Assembly (NCBI GenBank): GCA_023333565.1
Contig: JAJKFH010001865.1
Location: 1,922,001-1,986,000 of the forward strand
Source: Puffinus mauretanicus
Taxonomy: Eukaryota > Chordata > Aves > Procellariiformes > Procellariidae
Direction of reading: 5' to 3'
DNA: 64,000 nt
Part shown: piece after piece, positions 24,638 through 36,500 of the stretch
How the letters are laid out: every line of letters begins with the position of its first letter
Position numbering within the stretch: position 1 is the first letter of the stretch
Notes under the pieces: model-generated
What the model was told of the DNA's origin: nothing
The model's database searches: none
What the model saw: only the letters and a program-made list of their open reading frames with translations
Translations under genes and position numbers: made by a program

Positions 24638-27600
24638 CTTCCCCCAGGCACTTACATACAGTCAGGAGTTATTAATTACCAAAGCATGGGAATAACTTTG
24701 CTGCCAACAGCCCATCTTGAACTCTCTCAGGAAACTTGGGGTAGAAGGAAAGCAGTTAAGAAAGCCATCTAAGACACTAGTTTCATGGGGGGTTTCTCAG
24801 CAGTCCTCATTCACTGCAGTTTGATGGGCTGCCTCAGGTCTCCCATGACCTTTTATAAATCCTTTTAATACCTACGCATACATAGTATTCCCGCCAAGGC
24901 TGTTGCAATCCTTAAGCCTTCAGTTTTGCATCACTGGTGCTGGGTGCTCCAGAAAAGAAAATTATTTCAGGGCCTTCTTGCAATATTTAAGTTATTCTTA
25001 AATAGACCTACTTCTCCTTCAGCTGCAAGACTGCCTTTAAGCTCACTAAGATTCATCACGCCAGTTCATTCGCAGCAGTGAATGCCAGAAGATCCTAGAG
25101 ATACAAATGAAACCTGGTTCTGGAAATCCCTTTTAATATTCCTGAGGTGGGCTGTATTAGTGGAGAAAGGGAGGTAAGATGGTATGGGAGTATATTTAAA
25201 AGAAGGGGGTGTACAAAAAAAAACCCCGACAACACCCTGCAGCTGTGATAAGACACCGCTAAGATTTCAGGAAAGTGCGTTTAACTGTCATTAAGTCTGG
25301 AAGGGAAACTGATCCACAGTCTGAATTCCCACAGTGCTGGTTACGCTACCCCTGTTACTAAAAACACACCCTGCTCAGCTGCGTATGACAGGAGGAAGAA
25401 GTTGGGTAACACCATCTGTGTTCACTGGCATGGGTTTTAATGAAGAAAAGCATTATAAAGCACATCTTTTTGCATGTTCACAAATAGGCTGCAGCACATA
25501 CTATTCTCCCAAAGGTCCTAAGTAGGCAGGATTTCATCTGACTAGTTGATTAAAGAGATTAGTTCAGTTAAGTCACGTCATTAGAATGAGTGTCACATTT
25601 CTAGCGAGCACAAGAAAAGGCCCAGGCTATAGCAGAAAAAGAGCTCACTTTACCACCACCACCAGTGAAGATGTTTTCTATCAACTACAGTGAAGGGGTT
25701 GCCAACAAGACTTTTTAAAAAATCATTTTTAGGCAGAAGAGACTTTTCCGGATACGGTTCACCTCCTTCTTATTATGCAAAGAAATAGGAACAAAGCACA
25801 TACTTAGCAAAACCTTGGGAAAAAGGCAAGATGCTTTTCCTGGTTTTAATATTACCTATATTGCTCTCAGTTCACTGTCTCCTCTACCATCACTTCATTT
25901 ACTGTGAACGCTGAGTCCTTCAGGGCCAAAAAAAGAACCACCCAATCAACCACCCGAAGAAACACAGCTATCTCCTACAACCCCAGGTGCTCCTTGGACA
26001 CCTTCTTCTTCCTCACCTCCCCCAGTCCCAGCCATCCATGCTAAATCTGGTCTTAGGCATTTTGTTACTGCTACAGCCCCACAACGAGAAATCAGCAAGT
26101 GGGAAATATTTCACCGCTGCTACCCCGATGAAGCTGAAGACAGCTATAACAAATAATTGTAAAGGAGATTTTATGTTTTAAATTGTATAATATCTACCTT
26201 ATGAAGGCGTTTTTACTGAAGATTGACAAGTGTGGGAAGTGTGAATTGTGCAAGCGTTCACAAATTATAAGGATCCAAAAAAAGTTGAAATGCATGTGTT
26301 ATAATATTGGGGAGAGGGGAAGAGAGTGGAGGTGTCAAAAAAAAGAAAAAAAGGGAGGCATTTTGTGAAAAGTTTACCTAGAAAAATGAAAATGTACCAC
26401 TTCTTCATCGAGTTTCACATTTTGCCAAACCCACCTCCAGTGCTTTTCATGTATTTATTTGAACATACATTCTAGACACCAATTCTTTAAAAATACCTTT
26501 TTATAACAAGCACTAATAGCAACTTCATGATTACATAATAAAAATACAGCACTCTCGTAACACGTACAGTTTATCTAACAAATTTATCTGAGGTTTACAG
26601 CCACATAATCAAATTAAAAATTAATTCACCTACCTCATGCTTTCTTTAGAAAGTGCAAAATCCTAGGAAATGCTAAACAAACAGCTATTATTAAAATATA
26701 TGACTCAACATTAATGAGAAATACAACCAGACTGACTGCTGTAGTACTGTCATAACTGAAAAACACCAAAACATTTTTAGGAACAGTGCATATAATCCCC
26801 TAAAAGGTAAAGCTTCTGTAAATTTAGATGGATTACTGAAATCATCCTGTGTAGCTGATTCTACTGATCTAGTTTACAGCCTGTCATGCTCTAATGCTGT
26901 AGTCTGTTCACGAGACCACCAAAATGGCTTACTAAATACAAATGTCCAGACACAGGTGAAGGAGTGCCAAGGAAGGCGCAGAGTTCAATAAACCCCTGCT
27001 CTGCCTCCAGCAAAGTGCAACATGGATTTGGGAAAGGCACTGTTCTGGAAAAAAAAAAGAAAGCATGGACTGGAGTTGAGAAGCTCAAGTTGAAGAAAAC
27101 CAAAATAAAATAAAAAAGAAAATAGGGTGATGGGTGTTGATTGTAAAAAAAACCTCAACAGATTGACATGGCAGAAGAGGGCTGTGAAGGGAAGCTGTTG
27201 TGACCTCTCCAATCTGGAAAAGAGACAAGCAGACTTGAAGGTATGCTCACGGTTTTAAAAAGACATTCTCCAAGATTTTTTTTCTTTTGAACAGACAATG
27301 CTGTGCCTTAGAAAGACTCTAGTCAGGGGTTAGTAATCCCCTTTCTTCTATAAGGAACAAAGTCTCAAAAATCTGGATGCAAGACAGACACGTTAAAAGA
27401 ATCACAGTTTATAGATCCAGCATTTAAACTCAGGGAGAAATGACCAATCCCTCCTGGAACCAAATGGATGACTGGAGCTCATGAGGGAATGATTAACAAA
27501 AAGGAAGGGGAAAGGACATGAGCTCAGTGACTGTGACACAGATAACCTAAAACAGATTTCTTAATATTACTCTGTATTTTTTTGTCCTTTATAAATGATG

Positions 27601-30600
27601 CAGATAGATGGCCTTTTAAGGATTTGGTTACATTTTTAAACAGAAATTCATTTACTATATCCAATACGCTTACACATATACATCTTTTATGCATATACAG
27701 ACAGAATTTATCAGTATCATTGATGAAAAAAAGACTCCAATTCTGAAGCAAAACCACTCCCAGCTAATAAAAATATTTTCGTTTCTTGCACTAAGGTCCT
27801 GACTTATGCTTCAAAGAATCTTAAAGACACAAAAGACTGTGTGTTTATAAGAAGATTTCAAAACAGACCCAAAGCCTTTGTTTTACTTACTTATAAACTC
27901 ATTTTCTCCAAAGGAATAGCCTAAGTGATACAAACAAATCTTTAGGTAGACTATAAATGCTGTCAAATGGCTATAGATAAGCATTTTCTACTTAGTGAAG
28001 GACACACTGCCTGAGGACGTAGTTTTGATCTTTATTCCACAAAACTCTCAATAGCTGAACAGCAGAAGGAAGTTCAACAGATTCCCTCCCAATGCAACAC
28101 GGTATAGGAAAGGATAACAGGATCAAATACTTATTTTTGGACACAGCTAGACTCCATAAAGTAAAGTGTCCATATTCGCTTTATTATATAGTAACAGAGT
28201 GGGGAATCACTGGATTTGCCTTTAACTCTTTGGTAACATGTTTTGTGTAAGTGATGGAAGACATAATATCATACACCAATTAATACGGATTTGCCTGCTA
28301 AGTCTGGAAAGTAAATCTTGCCAGTCTGAGTTGCAAACATCTTGTACAGAAATCTTTTTGACTCCACCCATAAGCAATATTAATCTTTGAATGTTGCCAA
28401 TACCACTGAAACATTGTGGTTCGAAAACCACAAAGTTTTAAATGCAAAATATGTAACAGATGAAGCAACCAGCCTGTTTCTTCAGCAATTACTCTTTGTG
28501 TAGTATACACCTACTGAACTTGGGAATCATGTCTTATATGATCTGTGTTACCCATACTGTGAATTAGTGTCATCCAACAACCTAGTGGTTACGTATGTTG
28601 CACAGCCTTAAAAAGAAAAGTATCGAAGGGCAATCAAGTCACATTTTGATGTAAGCTAGTCAACAGAAGCATGTCATTTCATATAAAAGACTAAAGTGCT
28701 ATTGACCATCAATTCTCTGCAGAAAACATACAGTTTCCAAAGACTACATAGACACAAGTACTTATACATGACTGCAATTACATCTTATTTTCTGCGCCTT
28801 CCAATTTTGCATGCAACACCACCCATGCATTAAAACCCCCACTATTTGATAACGCGTAGGGTGCTGGCCTAGTTTTAATGAATCCACAATACTCACAAAT
28901 ATACATCCCCTCCCTCCCCAACTATAAAGCAATAACTACTTCTTTACAAGAAATAACACATTACAGTGTATGTATCAAGGTGCTTCCCGGAGAAGTAAAT
29001 TTTCCCAACATTCAAGAACCAACTTCTGAATTCATACATCTTGTCCATTTTCCCTCTGAATTTTCAGTCTAGGACACTGCATGTCAGACAATCCTTGCAC
29101 AGGGCATTTTCTATTACCAGATCTGTTCTTGAATGCAAATTTAGGTGGCCCTGCAGGTAGGAAAACCCTACCTTTTCTGTCAACAAAACAAACAACATAC
29201 ACAAAGGGAAAAAAATTCCCAAATAATCAAACAATTTCCTCTTTCCTGATTATGCAGAAAAAACCAGCCGTGCTCTTGCATTCCTTAAAAAGCGGCTCAG
29301 CTTTTGCAATACATTGGATTGTAGAATGAAAGCGATGCTCTGAGCATAAAACACACAAAACCTTATGTACACAACAGTTTGCCCATTTCCAACTATACTG
29401 ATCAGTCTAATGTACATTCTCTTCCCACAAGCTTGCTTTACACTGTGTAATTAACAGGATGAACAAAGAAAAAGAATAACCATCTCAGTCACAAAGAAGG
29501 AAAGAGGACTTTATTTGTACTCTGTTCCATAACCACACCGCATCAAATAGTGCTTTTTCAGCAGTGAAGGTCAGTAGACTGTACTATATTTGTATTTACA
29601 TGGAAGGGCAATCCCATCATTAACACTTACAATACAAGTAGTGATTTCGGGAATAGAAGTTCATAAATCTACCACATTTAACAACATAAAACAAGGCTTA
29701 TCGAGCTTCAAAATCTCCTTGGTGGCAAGAAGGCAAAGTAAGTATTACGAAAAAGGGAAGGAGATCTGCCAATTGTTGAATAACACTGTAGTTTTAAGAT
29801 CTAGCACTGTGATTTTCTGGAGAATTTCTGGTTTAGATCTTAAACTTGCATGACTGCAATGAAAAGCTGCACACATCAGTCTGTCCTCTTTAGGATGCAT
29901 CAGCCTGAGCTCATACACAGGTTCTCTCATATTATTAGAAAGAACGTTCCTTGTTTTAGTTGAGTTGGGCTTTATGCATGTCCCTTCTAAGACCAATATG
30001 AATATGGACAACATATAGTTCTTTTTCCTAGTCGTATTTTAATGGTCTTTACAAAATGAGAAGTGAAAAAACCTCCTCTTGATTCGCATACAGTAACAGT
30101 TTATCTTGGTCCTATAACTAGTCCTGCAGAGTCTTCTATCTTGAGCTCTCAAATTTATTTGAAAAAGACTTCAAACAACTAAAATAAAGCCTCAAAGGCA
30201 AATGAGCAGATGTCTACAAGCACAATGGCTTATCCCTTAAATTTTTATTACTTTTTTAATGCATTTTATCTTAAGCAGCTCGGGAAGGTAGAGCCATTAA
30301 ATTGGCCTTTTAGCCTACTTCTCAGATACAGGAAATAGCCTCATATAAATATCTCTTACTCATTTTCCACCTCTTGAGTCTTCTAACTGGAATACAGTGC
30401 AGAGACAGACTGTATTTTCATCGCTACCTGAAAGAGCGACACCTGAACTAGTTTTAAACAGATTAAGCTCAGATACCAGAAGCAGTCCTGCTACAACTGT
30501 GCATACCTGTTTTTCATATGAACTCCTGTTTGCTTTCCTATCTTATTTCCTCCTTCTTGGTATTTTACAAACTTCAACAGTATTGGCTTAAGTTTTAATA

Positions 30601-31172
30601 GTTTGATACATGATGAGATCTTCACAGCATGCCAATGAAACACAGAAGACAGACACAAACAACTGACAACTCTGGACAGGGGAAAAAGGTTACAAGAAAC
30701 TGATGTGTGATACTGAGGTCAGGGAGACGACATGAAGTGAACCCCAGGGTAGTGAACACTATTACCCCGAAATAACTGTTAATTCATGTATGAACAAACA
30801 CGACTAAGGTAAGAAATTTGACTGCCTACAATCAAGCCAAGTGACGCTACTTCAGAAAAGGCTGTTTCAGACACTTAAATGTAGTTCTATCTCCCTTCTT
30901 TAATTAGCACAGTATTAAATCTGCGGCCAACTTTTAAATGTGTTAGTGATTTCTCTTTTAAGTTATTGGGTTATCAGTACCGTATTACTAACATTCGATA
31001 TTTCTTTCTCAGCCTTGCATTCATAGGTTTCACTGGATTCCAGGCCTGACACTATAAACTTGACAACAGTTATGCCACTATTGATCATGCAGGCTGATAC
31101 CATGTCTCTGCTTCCAGCTGGCATCCATCAGACAGACCCTGACTTTGTATGCACGCTGTTGTCTTTAGGAAA

Positions 31173-31219
31173 GACAGTGGTAGTGCCTAGAAAAGACTAT
31201 GGTAGTACTGTGCCTAGAA
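31173..31219 (+). repeat. Imperfect short tandem duplication
   Basis: GACAGTGGTAGTGCCTAGAA at 31173-31192 is echoed by a related unit at 31195-31219 with a five-base insertion before TGTGCCTAGAA. Probably a local slippage duplication. Confidence 0.6.
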
Positions 31220-32917
31220 CAACAGAGTCCTGGTACCTGTGCTGTGGTTAACAAAAAAAAAAAATCCACAAATCAACAGCTGAAATAGTTTTGGACAACA
31301 TTTTGGACAACTGAAACTCTAACCCTGCCATGTAAGTTTTCTCAACAGTTGAGGATCTTCACTAATGCCACCTCTACCTGCTGGGGGTGGGGGGGGGAGG
31401 AGAAGAGGAAATCTTTTTCCCAACTAACTGGCTCTCAGCAGTTCATACAAACTGAACCGAAGTCTCAGAAGTGGACGTTTTGCAGCTCAAGCTGACCTTC
31501 TGTTTTTGAGCTGCCCCACTGGAAACAAAAGCTAAAAATATAAATATGAGCATGTTCTTTTTAACTGTAATTAAAATATAGGTTGTCTGCACTAGATTAG
31601 CTTCTTTTCTCTTAGTATTTGCTGCCACCATGAGGATTAAAGATATAATGCAATGAATATATGAATTCATCAAGAAGAACCCATGCTGATGAATAACATT
31701 CAATTGCAAACCTTTCTCTGGTCAGTCCCATTTCTGGGTTTGTTACCGCATTTGAGACTATGGCTCCTAGTCCCCTCTGAAAGCCTTGAAAGTATGAAAG
31801 TAGGGAGAAGTCAGTGACAAATCAAGCAGGAAAATTCTCCAAACCAGCTAAAATGTCCCAAGCAAGAGTCCACAGCTGAGATTCTACACAGGTCTCACAC
31901 CTCCTGCCATATTTACTATTTATGCATCCAAGTTTTATTGAAACAGAAGGCCCCCTTCTAATCATCTTAGTGGTCCACGTAAGTCACACAACCATGCAAA
32001 TTTTGGGTCCAGTAGCACCACTTCATTAACACCATACCATTAAAATGCCATATTTGCTGTTTTGATAAATCTATTTACAAATTTACAAACACAAAAAAAG
32101 TCTTAATTAGTCAGTTTTCTCAAAATATAACAGGACAATCATGTTTTACTTTTTTAAATCAGAAGAACAATGCACTGGTAATTTTATGGATTAACAGGAT
32201 GGACACACTTCTCTTGAATTATTCAGCTATAATCTTTCCTACCCTAGAGAAGAATAAGCTTAAACAGTTTTTGGTAGAATCATAGAATAGTTTGGGTTGG
32301 AAGGGACCTTTAAAGGTCATCTAGTCCAACCCCCCCTGCCGTGGGCAGGGACATCTTCAACTAGATCAGGTTGCTCAGAGCCCCATCCAACCTGACCTTG
32401 AATGTTTCCAGGGATGGGGCATCTACCACCTCTCTGGGCAATCTGTGCCAGTGTTTCACCACCCTCATTGTAAAAAATTTCTTCCTTATATCTAGTCTAA
32501 ATCTACCCTCTTTTAGTTTAAAACCACTACCCCTTGTCCTATTGCTACAGGCCCTGCTAAAAAGTCTGCCCCCATCTTTCTTATAAGCCCCCTTTAAGTA
32601 CTGATAGGCTGCAATAAGGTCTCCCCAGAGCCTTCTCTTCTCCAGGCTGAACAACTCCAACTCTCTCAGCCTTTCTTCATAGCAGAGAAAGGCGTTCCAC
32701 CCACCTGATCATTTTTCTGGCCCTCCTCTGGACCTGCTCCAACAGGTCCATGTCTTTCCTGTGCTGAGGGTTCCAGAGCTGGACGCAGTACTCCAGGTGG
32801 GGTCTGACCAGAGCAGAGTAGAGGGGGAGAATCACCTCCTCGACCTGCTGGCCACGCTTCTTTTGATGCAGCCCAGGATACAGTTGGCCTTCGAGGCTGC
32901 GAGCACACATTGCGGGC

Positions 32918-33508
32918 TCATGTCCAGCTTTTCATCCACCAGTACCCCCAAGTCCTTCTCGTCAGGGCTGCTCTCAATCCCTTCATCCCCAGCCTGTATT
33001 GATACTGGGGGTTGCCCCAACCCAGGTGCAGGACCTTGCACTTGGTCTTGTTGAACTTCATGAAGTTCAAATGGGCCCACTTCTCAAGCTTGTCCAGGTC
33101 CCTCTGGATGGCATCCTGTCCCTCAGGCATGTCAACCGCACCACTCAGCTTGGTGTCATCTGCAAACTTGCTGTAGGTGCACTCGATCCCACTGTTGATG
33201 TCATTGATGAAGATATTAAACAGTACCGGTCCCAATATGGACCCCTGAGGGACACCACTTGTCACCGATCTCCATCTGGACATTGAGCCATTGACCACTA
33301 CTCTCCGGATGCGACCATCCAACCAATTCCTCATCCACTGGACAGTCCACCCATCAAATCCATATCTCTCCAGTTTAGAGAGAAGGATGTTGTTAGAGAG
33401 AAGGATGTTGTAGGGGATTGTGTCAAAGGCATTACAGAAGTCCAGATAGATAATATCTGTAGCTCTTCTCTTGTCGTCTAATGTAGTCACTCCTTCATAG
33501 AAGACCAC
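32918..33508 (-). pseudogene. CR1 reverse transcriptase core, inactive fragment
   Basis: This open segment of 196 codons carries recognisable RT motifs. YLDFCNAFD at residues 21-29 is motif A, with its catalytic Asp. [11 protein letters not shown] at 84-94 is motif B. FADD at 115-118 is motif C, the catalytic double Asp in the form usual for CR1/LINE elements. [20 protein letters not shown] follows. An 18-bp direct duplication at 33375-33410 adds six residues (NNILLS region) between motifs A and B. Frameshifts on both sides separate it from the rest of ORF2. Confidence 0.93.
33375..33410. repeat. 18-bp tandem duplication inside the CR1 RT
   Basis: TTAGAGAGAAGGATGTTG occurs twice back to back at 33375-33392 and 33393-33410. 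The duplication keeps the frame and adds six codons absent from ordinary CR1 RTs, so it is a post-insertion or copy-specific slippage event. Confidence 0.95.
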
Positions 33509-36500
33509 TAGATTGGTCAGGCAAGACTTGCCCTTGGTAAAGCCATGTTGGCTGTCTCAAATCACCTCCCTGTCCTCCATGTGCCTTAGCATAGCTTCTA
33601 GGAGGAAGCACACATCTTCCCAGGCACACAGGTGAGGTTGACAGGTCAGTAGTTCCCAGGGTCCTCCTTTCTACCCTTTTTAAAAATAGGTGCAATGTTT
33701 CCCTTTTTCCAGTCACCAGGGACTTCACCTGACTGCCATGACTTTTCAAATATCATGGAGAGTGGCTTGGCAACTACATTAGCCAATTCCCTCAGGACTC
33801 TGGGATGCATCTTGTCAGGTCCCATAGACTTATGTATGTTCAGGTTCCTCAGGTGGTCATGAACCTGATCTTCTCTTACAGTGGGAGGGACTTTGCTCCC
33901 CCAGTCCCTGACTTGCGGTCCATCCACTCAAGAGGTGTGGGAAGAGAGGCTGCCAGTGAAGACTGAGGGCAAAAAAGTTGTTGAGTACCTCAGCCTTCTC
34001 CTCGTCCATTGTTACCAGTTTGCCAGTCATGTTCACCAGGTGGAGTATGCTTTCTTTGACCTTCCTTTTCTGGCTGACATACCTGTAGAAGCCCTTCTTA
34101 TTATTCTTTGCATCCCTTGCCAAGTTCAGCTCCAGCTGCACCTTGGCCTTCCTGACCCCATCCCTACACAACTGGGGAGCATCCCTATGTCTTCCCAAGG
34201 TACCTGTCCCTGCTTCCACTGCCTGTGCATCTCCTTCTTGCCCTTTAGTTTCACCAGCAGGTCTCGACTCAGCCATGCCAGTCTCTTCCCTTCCTTTCCT
34301 GATTTCTTACACCTGGGGATCAAGAGCTCTTGCACTCTATGGAAAGCATCTTTAAAGACGACTAAGTCGGCATAAGAACATTATTCATAGTGTTGGTAAG
34401 TTGATATATACAAAACTGTGGAAGTCAAGGATGAGAAGCCAAAAACTTGCAACGACAATATTAATTCAGTCATAAAAATTCCAAGGCAGATCACTCCCTT
34501 CCGAACATCTTTAAAGAAACATCACATCCTCTTAAATATTTATATTTGAACCTTCCTGATCCAAGTATCAGGTATAATATGCTATCCTTTCTGCATCAGA
34601 AAATGGAAGACACTCAGTTTTACTTCTTCTTTTAAAACTCGACATCACTTGTTTAGTTTGAGTTAGCTCTGCCTCAAAATACAAGCTAAAAATTGGGTTT
34701 AAAGAAATCTCTTTTGGGAGATATGAAGTTAGGAACATCCCCATCTCACTGATGACCTGTGAGTTTATTATTTACTCATTACTAATGAGTTTCAAATGAC
34801 TAATGTCTGCAATTAATATGCACACCAGTACTGTAAATGTACACATCATATTGCTCAAAAACAAAGAGCAGGATCCTATGGGAACACTTGTATTTGAGCC
34901 TTCCTCAAACTCAGCACATGGGTATATGAAGAAGAGTAAATCCAGTAACAATGCAACACAAATGTGCAGAGAGGGAGAAACAATGACTAAGAGAGATCAC
35001 AAGTAGAGGGGAAGGTGAACAGAGGAAGGTTTAGAGGCTAAAGATGTCCAGTTGATCTATATATACAAAGTAACTTGACTTTCTGCTAATTAGTTGCTCT
35101 TTCTAATTGCAAGTGGTAAGAGATTTCAGGGATGGTAAGAAGTTGGACAGGGGAAATAATTGTAAAATAAACAATTCTACTGCTTCTTAAAAGGTATTTA
35201 ACTCAGAAGATCAGCCCATTAGAAGCTGAAACACAAAGCTCTGCTCAGTTCTTCCACTAAAGATTCAAGAGCCTGGAGCAGAACAAACTGCCGAGTTGTC
35301 TGGAAACCGATTACAAAGGATAATCACTTCCTGGCAAAGGACACTTGCGTTTGTGCCTGCTCTCTTGTGGCTATAACACATCATAGTTGAGATGTCCATC
35401 GTCACTTTGAGGTACAGATCTCCTATATCAGGTCACAATGTTTTGTGTGACCTTTGAATGGCTAAGGAAGCTCATGGTGTGAAGCTCCAGTTCTTCCCAA
35501 GATTATAACCCGTGCATAACAAAATTGCTTAGGTGAGCTCCACACCCAGAAGAGGGTGTACCCGTTGAACACTAACAGGATTGTTTCATAGCTTGATGAA
35601 CAATTACAGGGAGAAAATCCACTGAATGCACATACCAGTCACATCAGAAACCACCTAACTTCTGTCCTTCCTCCTTTTCTGCCAGGGCAATGACAGGCAC
35701 AGAGCATCATGAATACAAAGTCACATGCCTTGAAAAGGATAGATGTGATTCTAGCATCACATCTACTACACCTTGGCCAAGAGATTTATTGCAAAATAAA
35801 GTTTAAACAGATGGGAATCTCTCCATCTCTAAAGAATGGGTAATTCCTTCAGTGAATCCCATACCTCGTGATGGTATAAGGTTCAGATCAAGATATCAGA
35901 AGGGAAGTTCAGGTTTTATCCAGCAGAAGGGTCTGTTCCCTTGATCAACTAATTTTCTCGATGAGCAGAGGTGGTCTTACCTATATGTCTGATGCATACA
36001 GCAACCCGGAACTTGGAGGAAGGCTCAAGGAATAAAAGTGAACAGCTCGTGAAAGAGGAATCAGATGCACCTTGAATTAACACTGATCTTGTCTAAGACG
36101 ACAAAGTTGGTCAGACTTCCTGCTTTACAAAAAATAGGGTAAGGCAGTTATAGACCTGAATAACTTTGGATACTATCACCATTTGAATTTGAACCATTTC
36201 TACTAGAAGGTAGAAAGAATTTACTAAGTCAAGGACAGTCACCAATCTTCCTTCCTTCCCATATGGCTTCAGGAACAGCAGTTGTAGAAAATGCAAAGGG
36301 CACATGAACTGGTTTTAAAGCTCTCAATGACTTTAATATCCATCTTTAACTAGAGTAGATTCTCTGTAAGAGGGGTTGGTAAAAAATGGACAAGTTGGGA
36401 AACTGTGAGACAGGAAGGAAATAATTGAATTGCATGGCTGTTATCTACTACCCAAGCATCTAATATAATTTCACAATCAACAGAGAAGTATGCATTTCAT

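Larger units (their letters stand above)
17876..32273. other. Intronic DNA without identified gene
   Basis: AT-rich throughout. It contains homopolymer tracts (T10A16 at 18468-18493, T-rich 24611-24637) and an imperfect local duplication at 31173-31219. A 176-codon minus-strand open frame at 19957-20487 shows no recognisable domain. No splice-bounded coding segment was found and no repeat family recognised. Confidence 0.55.
32274..34372 (-). mobile_element. CR1 LINE, 2.1-kb 5'-truncated copy, minus strand
   Basis: On the minus strand the piece runs from the linker before the reverse transcriptase, through the RT, to the C-terminal block ([20 protein letters not shown]) and the 3' UTR. The 3' UTR contains TTGGACTAGATGACC and ends in the ATTCTATGATTCT terminal repeat at about 32274-32290. 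The endonuclease and ORF1 are missing. The coding region is broken by frameshifts into pieces at about 34276-33857, 33927-33646, 33508-32918 and 32660-32361, so it is dead. It lies in the same orientation as GNAL inside intron 1. Confidence 0.95.

Noticed and set aside
36111..36305. Minus-strand frame containing a VTVLDLVNSFYLL stretch resembling a retroelement RT block
   Set aside because: Only one short block is similar. No other RT motifs, LTRs or neighbouring pol sequence were found within several kilobases.
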